Part shown: positions 1 to 9,148 of the stretch, in pieces | Layout of the letters: each line of letters starts with the position of its first letter | How positions within the stretch are numbered: position 1 is the first letter of the stretch | NCBI GenBank assembly: GCA_017623505.1 | Contig: JAGAOZ010000002.1 | Coordinates: 1-32,044, forward strand | Reading direction: 5' to 3' | Length of the DNA: 32,044 nt | Source: Alistipes sp. | GTDB lineage: Bacteria > Bacteroidota > Bacteroidia > Bacteroidales > Rikenellaceae | Made by a program: the position numbers and the translations under genes | Notes under the pieces: model-generated | The model's input: only the letters and a program-made list of their open reading frames with translations | The model's database searches: none | Told to the model about the DNA's origin: nothing

Positions 1-143
1 TCCGTAACTCTGAGCTACTTATCTTAGAGCTATGAATATATCGAGGAGTAAGGAGCGAGAGAGTATATTAACAATGTTATAACGCTGTTAATAGTTTAGT
101 GTCGGTATAGTGCTAATTAACAGCTAATTACAATGTTAATTAC

Positions 144-354
144 CTCATTGCAGGCGGTTGCATCTGCTTTGCGCGCTGATACCCCACTCAGCCCTATGCA
201 ACTGCATGGCAATCAACAGTTTACTATTCGACAGTGCTGATATGCAAACAGCAACTTTTACCTTTCACTTTTTACTTTTCACTTTTCACTTTTCACCTTT
301 CAGCTCGTATAAGGTAGATTCACATCGCTCGGCTTGCGCCAATCGGGGAATGAC
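144..354. repeat. MITE-like dispersed repeat, copy 1
   Basis: This stretch aligns almost without gaps over its first ~110 bases to 12379-12490, and its last ~45 bases match 12500-12545. The ends are inverted (TCATTG near the left end, GGGGAATGAC at the right). Inside, GTTGCAT pairs with ATGCAAC, and CTGA pairs with TCAG within that loop. Unlike copy 2 it carries about 50 extra bases of pyrimidine-rich tandem repeat (254-303). It has no coding capacity. It may be a non-autonomous mobile element or a REP-like structured repeat. Confidence 0.7.
254..303. repeat. Pyrimidine-rich tandem repeat (ACTTTTC unit)
   Basis: A run of about six imperfect 7-8 base units of the type ACTTTTC/ACCTTTC. It interrupts the MITE-like element relative to its second copy, so it looks like a later expansion or insertion in this copy. 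Confidence 0.7.
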
Positions 355-601
355 CTTTGATATAGCAAGTCAAGAGTGATTAGGCTTACGCTGAGTTAGA
401 CGGCCGGCAAGGATAGATAGTAGCCTGGGTAACCAAATAGTTACCCGCGGTACTTGCGGAGGGACGAGGCGGGTAATTACACAATTACACGATTACAGGG
501 GGTGTAATGGCTGTAATGAGTTGTAATGGCTGTAAGGGAGTTGTCCTCAATATCTATGGGAGGGCTCTAATGGATGAACCTACGGGTATGTTTATCGGGA
601 T

Positions 602-735
602 TTGTTACAGCTTGTTACACTTTGTTACAGTTTTGTTACAGTTTTGTTACAGGGTGTAACAACGTAACTCGCTGTAATACTGCATATTAACTCATTTTGT
701 TACACTTGTTACAGATTGCGCGTAAGTTGTAACAA
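602..735. repeat. Phased TTGTTACA repeat array
   Basis: TTGTTACA occurs in direct orientation at 602, 612, 622, 633, 644, 697 and 706, and inverted (TGTAACAA) at 655 and 728. The first five copies are spaced 10, 10, 11 and 11 bases, so they lie on one face of the helix. A related TGTAAT series at 503, 512, 522 and 531 has the same periodicity. This could be a binding array for a DNA-bending or regulatory protein, or a slippage-made repeat. No partner gene is visible. Confidence 0.75.
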
Positions 736-773
736 CTATGAGTAATTCCTAATTACTAATTACTCATTCCTAA

Positions 774-1514
774 TTACTCATTGTATTTGACGTTGCTGAG
801 GAACAGACCTTGTGCAGGGGCACTTGAGCTGCTAAGGGATAAGTCTTTGGCGTGTAGGATATTGACAAACTCCTCCACAGAGAGTTTTCCACGCCCCACA
901 TCGACCAACGTACCGACAAGAGCGCGTATCATATTACGCAAGAAACGGTCAGCGCGGATGGTGAAAACGAGCAACGACTCATCCTCCACATCACGTCGCC
1001 ACTCAGCCCATCGCACATCGCAGATATTGGTTTTATTGTTGGAGTTGAGCTTCGCAAACGAGGTGAAGTCATCCCACTCCAAAAGAGCCTTTGCCGCCTC
1101 ATTCATTCGCTCCACGTCGAGCGGCACATAGTACTGCCACGCCGAGTGGCGGCGGAATGGGTTTTTGCGCTGAGAGATGTAGTAGGTATATTCACGCTCC
1201 ACAGCATCAAAACGTGCGTGGAAATCCTCCCTGACGCGCTTCACATTAAAGATAGCTATGTCGTGCGGAAGAATCAGGTTGAGCTTATACTTTAGATGGT
1301 CGCAATCAACTGCTTGATTACTATCAAAATGAGCCACATAATACGATGCGCTCACACCCGTATCGGTACGCCCTGCACCCACCACCTCCGTACTCTGACG
1401 CAGCAGGGTAGAGAGAGCCCGCTCCAAGCTCTCCTGCACGGTCACCGCACCCGTCTGACGCTGCCAACCGCAATAGGCTCCGCCGTCGTATGAAAGTTCT
1501 ATCCTATAACGCAT
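774..1514 (-). CDS. truA: tRNA pseudouridine synthase A
   Basis: Converts uridine to pseudouridine at positions 38-40 of the tRNA anticodon stem-loop, in the cytoplasm. The 246-residue product has the usual TruA length. It shows the N-terminal strand YDGGAYCGWQRQ and the catalytic loop GAGRTDTGV, in which D51 is the expected nucleophilic aspartate; the HARFDA, REYTY and FLRNMIRALV segments that shape the tRNA pocket follow. The gene diverges from dapB, and a minus-strand promoter candidate lies at 1557-1589. Its last codons (KYNE, stop) fall inside an AATTACTCATT direct repeat shared with the downstream intergenic DNA, so the 3' end may have been shaped by that repeat. Confidence 0.96.
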   Translation of the reverse strand: MRYRIELSYDGGAYCGWQRQTGAVTVQESLERALSTLLRQSTEVVGAGRTDTGVSASYYVAHFDSNQAVDCDHLKYKLNLILPHDIAIFNVKRVREDFHARFDAVEREYTYYISQRKNPFRRHSAWQYYVPLDVERMNEAAKALLEWDDFTSFAKLNSNNKTNICDVRWAEWRRDVEDESLLVFTIRADRFLRNMIRALVGTLVDVGRGKLSVEEFVNILHAKDLSLSSSSAPAQGLFLSNVKYNE

Positions 1515-1556
1515 CTTAGCCGTATTCTACAAATCTTTACAACTCCTGCTCGGCAA

Positions 1557-1589
1557 CAAATTTAGTAAAAAATCCTCAAAACAACCAAA
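1557..1589 (-). promoter_or_regulatory. Candidate truA promoter (Bacteroidota type)
   Basis: On the minus strand TAAATTTG (1564-1557) fits the -7 consensus TAnnTTTG. TTTG at 1589-1586 lies 21 bases upstream as the -33 box. Confidence 0.5.
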
Positions 1590-1626
1590 TAGCCCAACTT
1601 TTATTCTTAATGAATAAAATATTTCG

Positions 1627-1634
1627 TATCTTTG
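1627..1634 (+). promoter_or_regulatory. Candidate -7 element of the dapB operon
   Basis: TATCTTTG matches TAnnTTTG and lies 17 bases before the first dapB start codon. No clear TTTG is seen at -33, only a T-rich stretch near 1599-1603. Confidence 0.5.
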
Positions 1635-1650
1635 TCCGATTAAACGTATA

Positions 1651-2370
1651 ATGACTATGAAAACAGCAATTATCGGCTATGGCAAAATGGGCAAGGAGAT
1701 AGAGAAGATTCTGCTCCAGCGTGGCCACGAGGTATCACTCATAATAGATGTGGACAACGCCGCAGAGCTCAATGCCGACAACCTAAAGAATATAGATGTA
1801 GCTATCGAGTTTACCACCCCTGCAACCGCCTACGACAACATACGTAAGTGTCTGGAGTCGGGCACAGCCGTAGTGAGTGGCACAACAGGTTGGTTGGAGA
1901 AGATGCCTCAGATAAAGCAACTCTGCACAGAGAGGGGTGGGGCTATGTTCTACGCCTCGAACTACTCGCTGGGCGTAAACCTTATGTTCCGCCTCAACCG
2001 TGAGCTGGCACGCCTGATGAATAGTGTCAAGGCGGGCTACAACGTCGCTATCGAGGAGATACACCACACCGAGAAGAAAGACTCGCCAAGTGGTACGGCC
2101 GTAACCCTCGCCGAGGATATTATCGCCCGCTTGGAGAGCAAGACACAGTGGGTAAACGAGCCTACGAACGAGCTTGAGACGATAGCCATCACCTCAAAGC
2201 GTATAGGTATGACCCCTGGCGACCACACCGTAACATACACCTCGGAGGATGACACTCTGGAGATTCGCCACTCGATAAAGAATCGTCGCACGCTGGCTCA
2301 AGGTGCGGTTATTGCAGCGGAGTTCCTCTGTGGCAAGCAGGGTATTTACACTATGGATGACCTCTTTTAA
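1651..2370 (+). CDS. dapB: 4-hydroxy-tetrahydrodipicolinate reductase
   Basis: NAD(P)H-dependent reductase of the diaminopimelate/lysine pathway, which feeds peptidoglycan precursors. The 239-residue product starts with a Rossmann glycine motif (GYGKMG, residues 9-14). The DapB signature [15 protein letters not shown] (136-150) contains the catalytic His pair (H138/H139) and substrate-binding Lys residues; GTTGW (77-81) is the cofactor-loop motif. Start codons at 1651 and 1657 are both possible (MTMKTA or MKTA); the first is taken here. It heads a plus-strand run in which lepB begins 10 bases after its stop. It is somewhat shorter than the E. coli enzyme, as is common in this phylum. Confidence 0.96.
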   Translation: MTMKTAIIGYGKMGKEIEKILLQRGHEVSLIIDVDNAAELNADNLKNIDVAIEFTTPATAYDNIRKCLESGTAVVSGTTGWLEKMPQIKQLCTERGGAMFYASNYSLGVNLMFRLNRELARLMNSVKAGYNVAIEEIHHTEKKDSPSGTAVTLAEDIIARLESKTQWVNEPTNELETIAITSKRIGMTPGDHTVTYTSEDDTLEIRHSIKNRRTLAQGAVIAAEFLCGKQGIYTMDDLF

Positions 2371-2380
2371 GAAAAACGAT

Positions 2381-3799
2381 ATGGCAGAAAATAACACAAC
2401 AAATAAAACCGTCTGGCAAAGCATCAAGGAGCGTTGGTGCGCGATAAAAGGCTTTCTGAAGAACAAATGGGTGAAGTTCAGCATCTTCACTATCATCTAC
2501 CTGCTATGGTTTGTGCTGTGGCTGGAGAATATATGGATGATTCTGGGCGTGGCACTCATCTACGACGCCTACATCTCAAAATACTTCTCACGCTACGTAT
2601 GGTCCAAGGTGCGTGCCTTCTTCAAGCGCAACTCACTGCTGAGCACCATATACGATTGGGGTAGTGCCATAGTCTTTGCCGTGGTTGTGGCAACGCTCAT
2701 TCACATCTTCTTCTTCCAGATGTATGTCATTCCGTCACCATCTATGGAGAAGACACTCGTCGAGGGCGACTATATCTACGTCAGCAAGTTGGCATACGGA
2801 CCACAGATGCCCAATACGCCTATTGCGTTCCCTCTGGTCCACAACATAATGCCTTTCTCGACCTCCGCAAAATCCTTTAGCGACCTGTGGCAAAGACCTT
2901 ACCACCGCCTTAAGGGCTTCTGCAAGGTGGAGCGTAACGACGTGGTAGTCTTTAACTTCCCCGCAGGAGATACCGTTATGATGGACAATACCCAATGGTC
3001 CTACTATGACGCTCTGCGCGAATATGAGTATCAGTTCGGTAAGGAGGAGGGCCGCCGACGCCTGCATAGCGAGCACAAAATCATCTATCGTCCGGTAGAC
3101 AAGCGCGACAACTACATCAAGCGTTGCGTTGCTGTGCCGGGTGACAGTTTGGTGATTGTCGATGCCGAGCTCTTTGTCAATAAGCTGCCTTACGAGTCAA
3201 TACCTCAACGTCAGTATGACTATCGTGTCGAGACCACCGCTCCGATAGCACAATCTGCATTTGAGGAGATGGGTATCAACCTTCAGTATATCTCATTTCA
3301 GCCTACCGACAGCGGCTACACCTACCTGTTGCCACTTACAGACCAGATGCTCAGCCAACTTAAGAGCCGCCCTCAGGTCAGCAGCATCACACGCGACACT
3401 AAGGCAAATTTGGTCTTCCCATACGATACTTTCCATCAATGGACAGAGGATAATTTCGGACCTATCTGGGTACCGAAAAAGGGAGCTACCGTAACCCTTA
3501 CACCAGAGAATATCGCCCTTTACAGCCGTATTATCGACGTTTATGAGGGCAATGAGCTGAAGATTCAGGGCGAGCAGATACTCATCAACGGCAAGCCAAG
3601 CGACAGCTACACATTCAAGATGGACTACTTCTGGATGATGGGTGACAACCGCCATAACTCGGCAGACTCACGTTATTGGGGCTTCGTACCTGAGGACCAC
3701 ATCGTCGGTAGAGCAGAGTTTATCTGGCTCTCTTTGGACCCAAATAAGAGCTTCCCAAGCAATATCCGCTGGGATAGAATGTTTACCAAAATACGCTAA
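2381..3799 (+). CDS. lepB: Signal peptidase I
   Basis: Membrane serine protease (family S26) that removes signal peptides from exported proteins. Using the ATG at 2381 (MAENN) gives 472 residues; the frame is open further upstream, but those codons overlap dapB and encode no conserved sequence. Two hydrophobic segments lie near 33-62 and 95-115. The catalytic Ser is in PSPSMEKTL (about S121), the general-base Lys in [11 protein letters not shown] (about K247), and the C-terminal box [14 protein letters not shown] is intact. About 110 residues separate the Ser and Lys boxes and a further long insert precedes the last box. This makes the protein much longer than E. coli LepB, but large inserts are usual in Bacteroidales. 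It lies 10 bases after dapB. Confidence 0.95.
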   Translation: MAENNTTNKTVWQSIKERWCAIKGFLKNKWVKFSIFTIIYLLWFVLWLENIWMILGVALIYDAYISKYFSRYVWSKVRAFFKRNSLLSTIYDWGSAIVFAVVVATLIHIFFFQMYVIPSPSMEKTLVEGDYIYVSKLAYGPQMPNTPIAFPLVHNIMPFSTSAKSFSDLWQRPYHRLKGFCKVERNDVVVFNFPAGDTVMMDNTQWSYYDALREYEYQFGKEEGRRRLHSEHKIIYRPVDKRDNYIKRCVAVPGDSLVIVDAELFVNKLPYESIPQRQYDYRVETTAPIAQSAFEEMGINLQYISFQPTDSGYTYLLPLTDQMLSQLKSRPQVSSITRDTKANLVFPYDTFHQWTEDNFGPIWVPKKGATVTLTPENIALYSRIIDVYEGNELKIQGEQILINGKPSDSYTFKMDYFWMMGDNRHNSADSRYWGFVPEDHIVGRAEFIWLSLDPNKSFPSNIRWDRMFTKIR

Positions 3800-3810
3800 C
3801 ACATCGCACT

Positions 3811-4419
3811 GTGGAGCCAATCAAGGATAGTTACCTAACCATCGCTGCCGACGCAGAGGCTATCTTCAAGGAGAAGAGTAGCAAGTTCCTCTGCTATGCC
3901 TATCACGTCGAGAGTGAGGAGGAGATTTCGCTCTATTTGGAGGCTCTGCGTAAGCAATACTACGACGCCACACACCACTGCTACGCTTGGCGTTTAGGGC
4001 CCTTTGGCGAGCGATTCCGTGCCAATGATGATGGCGAGCCATCGAGCACCGCAGGTAAGCCCATATTGGGACAAATGCTATCTCGTGAGGTCACAGATTG
4101 CCTGATTGTTGTGGTGAGATATTTCGGCGGCACGAAGTTAGGTGTTCCGGGACTTATCGCCGCATACAAAGAGTCGGCAGCCGCAGTGTTGGACGCCGCT
4201 GAGATTATCGAGCGGACCGTCGATACACGCCTTAGGGTAGACTTCTCGTATATGGTTATGAACGACGTTATGCGCATCATCAAGGAGGAGCAACCTCGCA
4301 TTGAGGAGCAGACCTTCGACAACCTCTGTTCGATGACGCTCTCCATACGCAACAGCCGTGCCGAGCAGGTTATAGGTCGCCTACGCAAGGTCGAGGGGGC
4401 TACGTTAGATATTTTATAG
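3811..4419 (+). CDS. yigZ: YigZ/IMPACT family protein
   Basis: Conserved cytoplasmic protein of the YigZ/IMPACT family, often linked to ribosome or translation control; the exact bacterial role is not settled. The 202-residue product shows the family signature NDDGEPSSTAGKPIL (72-86), followed by VVRYFGGTKLGVPGL (101-115), and the C-terminal ferredoxin-like domain. The start is a GTG at 3811, 11 bases after lepB; no ATG gives a full N-terminal domain. uvrA starts 13 bases downstream, so it is probably co-transcribed. Confidence 0.92.
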   Translation: MEPIKDSYLTIAADAEAIFKEKSSKFLCYAYHVESEEEISLYLEALRKQYYDATHHCYAWRLGPFGERFRANDDGEPSSTAGKPILGQMLSREVTDCLIVVVRYFGGTKLGVPGLIAAYKESAAAVLDAAEIIERTVDTRLRVDFSYMVMNDVMRIIKEEQPRIEEQTFDNLCSMTLSIRNSRAEQVIGRLRKVEGATLDIL

Positions 4420-4432
4420 TGCAATAGAATCC

Positions 4433-7222
4433 ATGTCAAATCAGAAGAGCATATCAATCAAGGGAGCACGTGTTCACAACCTGAAGAATGTGAGCTTGGA
4501 TATTCCCCACAACACGCTGACCGTCATCACAGGTCTGTCGGGTTCGGGAAAGTCCACACTTGCCTTTGATACTATCTTTGCCGAGGGACAACGCCGCTAT
4601 GTTGAGAGTCTGTCGGCATACGCTCGTCAATTCTTGGGACGTATCAATAAACCCGATGTGGATTTAATCTCAGGCATTGCACCCGCAATCGCTATCGAGC
4701 AGAAGGTCAATACCCGCAACCCACGCTCTACCGTCGGCACGCAGACCGAGATATATGACTACCTGCGCCTGCTCTTTGCCCGCATAGGACACACTTTTTC
4801 GCCCATCTCAGGCCACGAGGTACGTTGCTATGGCGTAGACGAGGTTGTCGATTACATCACAAGCAAGGGTGAGGACAGACAAGCCATAATCACCGCACCG
4901 CTGCTGCTTCGTAGCCACCAGGGACTTATCGAACGGCTGTTGGATTTGATGAGCGACGGTCTCTCGCGTTTTTGGCTGGATGAGCATATCGTCACTATCG
5001 AGGAGCTTATGACGCAGCTCACCGAGCAGAGTCGTGCAGAGGATATAGCTATCGTTATTGACCGCGTGGATGTAGCTACGGATGATGACACACTACTGCG
5101 CCTCAGGGACTCTGTCGCCCGCGCATATAGCTACGGAGATGATAGATGCACAATCATCATTGACGGCAGCTGTCGTGACTTCTCGGCACGTTTTGAGGCT
5201 GACGGACTAGAGTTCTCGCAGCCCTCAGAGCACCTTTTCAGCTTCAATAACCCTATCGGAGCTTGTCCCGTATGTGAGGGCTACGGTAAGATTATCGGCA
5301 TAGACGAGGATTTGGTTATCCCCGACAAGAGCAAGACTATCTATGAGGATGCTATCGCCTGCTGGCGAGGAGCTACGATGCGTAAGTGGAAGGATGTGTT
5401 GGTGCAGAACGCCCACCTTTTCAACTTCCCCATCCACGAGCCATACTACAACCTTACAGCCGAGCAGAAGCTGCTGCTGTGGCGAGGCAATGAGTATTTT
5501 CACGGCTTGAACGAGTTTTTCGACTATATAGACAGCGAACGACGCAAGATACAATACCGCGTGATGAAGGCCCGCTATACGGGTAAAACAACCTGTACGG
5601 AGTGTGGTGGCAGCCGCCTGAGAAAGGAGGCACTATACGTCAAGGTGGCAGGCAAGAGCATTGCAGATTTGGTCCGTATGACCGCCGATGAGCTTATTCT
5701 GTTTTTTGAGAACATCTCACTCGACGAACACGACCGCACCACGGCAGAACGTATCCTCAAGGAGATTCTTAACCGCCTGCGTTACCTTTCGGATGTAGGT
5801 TTAGGCTACCTTACACTCGACCGTCTATCCTCAACCCTTTCGGGAGGCGAGTCGCAGCGTATAAACCTCTCCACATCGCTCGGTAGCAACCTTGTAGGCT
5901 CGCTCTACATCCTCGACGAGCCGAGCATAGGTCTGCACCCACGCGACACACATCGCCTGATAAAGGTCCTGCGACAGTTGCGCGATATAGGCAACACAAT
6001 CATCGTTGTCGAACACGAGGAGGAGGTTATTCGTGCCGCCGACTACATTGTCGATGTCGGTCCACGAGCAGGCGAGATGGGCGGAGAGATAGTCTATGCG
6101 GGAGGTTTAATGCAACTCCCTAAAGCCAAGCAGAGCCTGACAGCCGACTACCTATCGGGCAAACGCACCATAGAACGCCCTGCGGTAGCACGTGGCTGGA
6201 GCAACTATATAACCATCAAAGGAGCCAGAGAGAACAACCTGAAAAACGTAGATGTTCGTATACCGCTCGGTGTGATGACCTGCATTACAGGTGTCAGTGG
6301 CTCGGGTAAGTCCTCGCTTGCCAAGGGTATTCTCTATCCTGCCCTGCAACGCACACTTACAGAGAGTGGCGTTAAGCCGGGAGATTTTGACGGTCTACAC
6401 GGAGATATACAGCGACTCAAGGCTGTGGAGATTGTGGACCAAAACCCTATCGGTAAGTCATCGCGTTCCAACCCCGTAACCTACCTTAAGGCGTACGACG
6501 AGATACGTCGCCTGTTTGCCGAGCAGCCCCACGCCGTCCATACAGGGCTCACGGCAGCAAGCTTCTCGTTCAACGTGGCAGGAGGTCGTTGCGAGGAGTG
6601 TCAAGGAGAGGGAACAATCAAGGTCGGTATGCAGTTTATGGCTGACGTGGAGCTTGTCTGCGAGGCGTGCCACGGTAAGCGTTTCAAGGATGAGATACTG
6701 GAGATTAAGTACCGCGAGAAGAGCATCCACGACGTCTTGGAGATGAGCGTCGATGCCGCCATAGAGTTCTTTGGCGAGGATAAAAAGAGCTCAACAGCAC
6801 GTCGCATTGTCGAGCGACTGATGCCTTTGCAGAGCGTCGGTTTGGGCTATATACGCCTCGGACAGTCATCCTCAACACTCTCGGGTGGCGAGTCGCAGCG
6901 AGTGAAATTAGCCTCTTTCTTAGCAAAAGACAACGAGCAGGGGCAGATACTCTTTATCTTCGATGAGCCTACCACAGGACTCCATTTTCACGATATAAAC
7001 CGTCTGCTCAGAGCTTTTGATGCACTGATAGCCAACGGACACACCATCGTCATCGTAGAGCATAATATGGAGGTTATAAAGTGTGCCGACTGGGTTATAG
7101 ACCTCGGACCCGAGGCTGGCAGCGAGGGTGGTGAGGTGGTCTTTGAGGGTACACCTGCCGACTTAGAGCAGTGCGAGCGAAGCCATACAGGCCGCTTCCT
7201 ACACCAACACAACAACAAATAG
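4433..7222 (+). CDS. uvrA: Excinuclease ABC subunit A
   Basis: DNA-damage recognition ATPase of nucleotide excision repair, which acts as a dimer with UvrB. The 929-residue length is typical. Both ABC modules are complete: Walker [10 protein letters not shown] (34-42) and GVSGSGKSS in the second half, signature LSGGESQR in each module, and Walker B ending in LDEPS and FDEPT. Zinc-binding cysteine pairs are visible (CPVC...CTEC in the first half, CEEC...CEAC in the second). The ATG at 4433 gives the standard [19 protein letters not shown] beginning. The next gene starts 2 bases after its stop. No damage to any motif was noticed. Confidence 0.98.
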   Translation: MSNQKSISIKGARVHNLKNVSLDIPHNTLTVITGLSGSGKSTLAFDTIFAEGQRRYVESLSAYARQFLGRINKPDVDLISGIAPAIAIEQKVNTRNPRSTVGTQTEIYDYLRLLFARIGHTFSPISGHEVRCYGVDEVVDYITSKGEDRQAIITAPLLLRSHQGLIERLLDLMSDGLSRFWLDEHIVTIEELMTQLTEQSRAEDIAIVIDRVDVATDDDTLLRLRDSVARAYSYGDDRCTIIIDGSCRDFSARFEADGLEFSQPSEHLFSFNNPIGACPVCEGYGKIIGIDEDLVIPDKSKTIYEDAIACWRGATMRKWKDVLVQNAHLFNFPIHEPYYNLTAEQKLLLWRGNEYFHGLNEFFDYIDSERRKIQYRVMKARYTGKTTCTECGGSRLRKEALYVKVAGKSIADLVRMTADELILFFENISLDEHDRTTAERILKEILNRLRYLSDVGLGYLTLDRLSSTLSGGESQRINLSTSLGSNLVGSLYILDEPSIGLHPRDTHRLIKVLRQLRDIGNTIIVVEHEEEVIRAADYIVDVGPRAGEMGGEIVYAGGLMQLPKAKQSLTADYLSGKRTIERPAVARGWSNYITIKGARENNLKNVDVRIPLGVMTCITGVSGSGKSSLAKGILYPALQRTLTESGVKPGDFDGLHGDIQRLKAVEIVDQNPIGKSSRSNPVTYLKAYDEIRRLFAEQPHAVHTGLTAASFSFNVAGGRCEECQGEGTIKVGMQFMADVELVCEACHGKRFKDEILEIKYREKSIHDVLEMSVDAAIEFFGEDKKSSTARRIVERLMPLQSVGLGYIRLGQSSSTLSGGESQRVKLASFLAKDNEQGQILFIFDEPTTGLHFHDINRLLRAFDALIANGHTIVIVEHNMEVIKCADWVIDLGPEAGSEGGEVVFEGTPADLEQCERSHTGRFLHQHNNK

Positions 7223-7224
7223 CA

Positions 7225-8445
7225 ATGGAGAGAGAATTTTATACATACAGACTCCCTAACGGCATAAAGGGCATACACCGCCGTGTACGCAGCAGCATCA
7301 CGCACTGTGCGCTTGTCATCAACGCAGGCACACGTGATGAGCTTCGCAGCGAGTATGGCTTGGCACACTTTGCCGAGCACGCCTTCTTCAAAGGGACGGA
7401 GCACCGCAAGGCTTATCAGGTGAATTGCCGCTTGGAAAACCTCGGTGGCGAGCTCAATGCCTATACCACAAAGGAGGATACCACAATCCACGCCACGACA
7501 CTCCGCACAGACTTCCGTAAGGCTGTGGAGCTTATCGCCGACATAGCTTTTCACTCTACCTTCCCCGAGCGGGAGCTTGCGAAGGAGCGTGAGGTTATCA
7601 TCGACGAGATAAACACCTACAAGGACTCTCCGTCGGATATGCTCTTCGACACCTTCGAGGATATGCTCTTCGAGGGCTCGGAGTTAGGACACAACATATT
7701 AGGCACGAAACTATCTCTCGCGAAGCATAATAGCGATGCCATACGTCGCTTTATTGCCCGCACCCACACCACCGACCAAATGGTATTCTCGTCGGTCGGC
7801 AACCTCTCGGTGGAGGCTGTCGAGAGGGTAGCCACAGCATACTTGGGAGGTTACGCCCCAACCACACGTACTTTCCACAGACAGAGCCCTGCGGCAACAC
7901 CTCACTTCGACAAGACCGTAGCCAAGCACACCCACCAAACACACTGCATCGTGGGTGGCAGAGCATACGACATACACGACGACAAGCGATTGCCTCTATC
8001 GCTGCTTATCAACATCTTAGGAGGCCCTTCGGCTAACTCACGCCTCAACATAGCCCTGCGTGAGAAGAATGGACTATCGTACAACAACGAGGCTATATAC
8101 ACCCCTTACAGCGACTGCGGATATGTGGCTATCTACTTCAGCTGCGACCACCACAACACCGACCTATGCCGCAATATTATCGCCAAAGAGCTGCTTTCAC
8201 TGCGCACAACGACACTCTCGCCACGCCAGCTGTCGATGACCAAGCGTCAGTTCCTCGCACAGATGGCTATCTCGATGGAGAACAACGAGGGTTATATGCT
8301 CGGTGCAGGTAAGAGTCTATTGGTGCACGATGAGATAGATACCTTGCAGGAGGTATATCGTAAGGTTAGTGCCGTTACGGCGGAGCAGATACGCGAGGTT
8401 GCAGAGGAGATTTTCACCGATACATCAACACTTATTTACCAATAG
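7225..8445 (+). CDS. M16 family zinc peptidase (pitrilysin-like)
   Basis: Processing-type zinc metallopeptidase of family M16. With the ATG at 7225 the product has 406 residues; an in-frame ATG 54 bases upstream lies inside uvrA and is rejected because family homology begins at YTYRLPNGIKG. The inverted zinc motif HFAEH (H48, E51, H52) is present, with the distal ligand E128 in VIIDEI at the expected spacing. The second, inactive-type M16 domain covers roughly 170-400 and includes GGRAYDIHDDKRLPLSLL. No signal peptide is seen, so it is probably cytoplasmic. The substrate is unknown; peptide turnover is inferred from the family only. Confidence 0.93.
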   Translation: MEREFYTYRLPNGIKGIHRRVRSSITHCALVINAGTRDELRSEYGLAHFAEHAFFKGTEHRKAYQVNCRLENLGGELNAYTTKEDTTIHATTLRTDFRKAVELIADIAFHSTFPERELAKEREVIIDEINTYKDSPSDMLFDTFEDMLFEGSELGHNILGTKLSLAKHNSDAIRRFIARTHTTDQMVFSSVGNLSVEAVERVATAYLGGYAPTTRTFHRQSPAATPHFDKTVAKHTHQTHCIVGGRAYDIHDDKRLPLSLLINILGGPSANSRLNIALREKNGLSYNNEAIYTPYSDCGYVAIYFSCDHHNTDLCRNIIAKELLSLRTTTLSPRQLSMTKRQFLAQMAISMENNEGYMLGAGKSLLVHDEIDTLQEVYRKVSAVTAEQIREVAEEIFTDTSTLIYQ

Positions 8446-8448
8446 CGA

Positions 8449-9084
8449 ATGGATGCTTTAGAGAGATATATTTTAGAAAACTCTACACCCGAGGATGACC
8501 TACTTAGGGAGTTGGACCGCCAGACACATCTGCGAGTGCTGAATCCACGTATGATTTCGGGCCATATACAGGGCAAACTCTTGGAGATGATTGTCCGTAT
8601 GCTACGCCCACGCACGATACTCGAGATAGGCACTTTCACGGGTTACTCGGCACTCTGTATGGCAGCAGGATTGGAGGAGGGTGCTACGATTGATACCTGC
8701 GAGGTGGATGATGAGCTGGAGCCATTGGCACAGTCATTCTTTGACCGCTCCCCACACGGCAAGAAGATTCATCTGCACGTAGGCTCAGCTTTGGAGATTG
8801 CCCCACAGCTGGGTAAGCAGTTCGATTTGGTCTTTATCGACGGCGACAAGAGGGAGTATCCCGCCTATTATAATATGCTGATGGATAAGAGGTTAGTTCA
8901 TGGCGGTTCGATTCTTCTTGCCGACAATATCCTATGGTATGGCAAGGTCGTAGAGCCGGTGCACCACAACGACCACCACACCCAAGCCCTCATAGAGTTC
9001 AACCGTATGGTTGTCGAGGACGATAGGGTAGAGAGCTTTATCCTCCCCTTACGCGACGGAATAAACATCATAAGGGTTAAATAG
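8449..9084 (+). CDS. SAM-dependent O-methyltransferase (class I, COMT-like)
   Basis: Probable S-adenosylmethionine-dependent O-methyltransferase of the catechol/caffeoyl-CoA family (Methyltransf_3). The 211-residue product shows motif I LEIGTFTGYSAL (58-69), the acidic ribose-binding residue in CEVDDEL (84-90), the metal-binding region FIDGDKREYPAYY (129-141) and ADNILWYGKV (159-168). Family members methylate catechol-like compounds or 5-hydroxyuridine in tRNA (TrmR/YrrM type); which applies here cannot be read from sequence alone, though the housekeeping operon fits a tRNA enzyme. It starts 3 bases after the M16 gene and is the last gene before a strong terminator. Confidence 0.9.
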   Translation: MDALERYILENSTPEDDLLRELDRQTHLRVLNPRMISGHIQGKLLEMIVRMLRPRTILEIGTFTGYSALCMAAGLEEGATIDTCEVDDELEPLAQSFFDRSPHGKKIHLHVGSALEIAPQLGKQFDLVFIDGDKREYPAYYNMLMDKRLVHGGSILLADNILWYGKVVEPVHHNDHHTQALIEFNRMVVEDDRVESFILPLRDGINIIRVK

Positions 9085-9090
9085 CGAAGA

Positions 9091-9127
9091 GGCTGCCCAA
9101 CAATTACGTTGCGACAGCCCCTTTTTT
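9091..9127 (+). terminator. Rho-independent terminator of the dapB operon
   Basis: GGCTG (9091-9095) pairs with CAGCC (9115-9119), and an inner CAAC/GTTG stem (9098-9101 / 9108-9111) extends it. Six T residues follow at 9122-9127. It lies 6 bases after the methyltransferase stop. Confidence 0.88.
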
Positions 9128-9148
9128 ACTTATGGATAGGGATAATTG

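Larger units (their letters stand above)
1..773. other. Gene-free, repeat-rich intergenic region
   Basis: No convincing gene is seen in these 773 bases. The region holds an inverted repeat (ATTAACA 67-73 / TGTTAAT 86-92), a MITE-like element (144-354), a perfect 7-bp hairpin (GGGTAAC 427-433 / GTTACCC 440-446), TGTAAT repeats at about 10-nt steps (503-535), a TTGTTACA array (602-735) and AATTACT-type repeats that run into the 3' end of truA. The one ORF of note (158-379) lies inside the repeat element and looks non-coding. Confidence 0.7.

Noticed and set aside
158-379. 73-codon plus-strand ORF
   Set aside because: It lies within the MITE-like repeat and its pyrimidine tandem repeat; the translation is Phe/His-rich low complexity with no gene-like features.
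602-735. CRISPR array
   Set aside because: Units are 8 bases with 2-3 base gaps, far shorter than CRISPR repeats and spacers, and no cas genes are present.
2303-2380. Upstream extension of signal peptidase I
   Set aside because: The extra 26 codons overlap dapB in another frame; the ATG at 2381 gives a normal N terminus.
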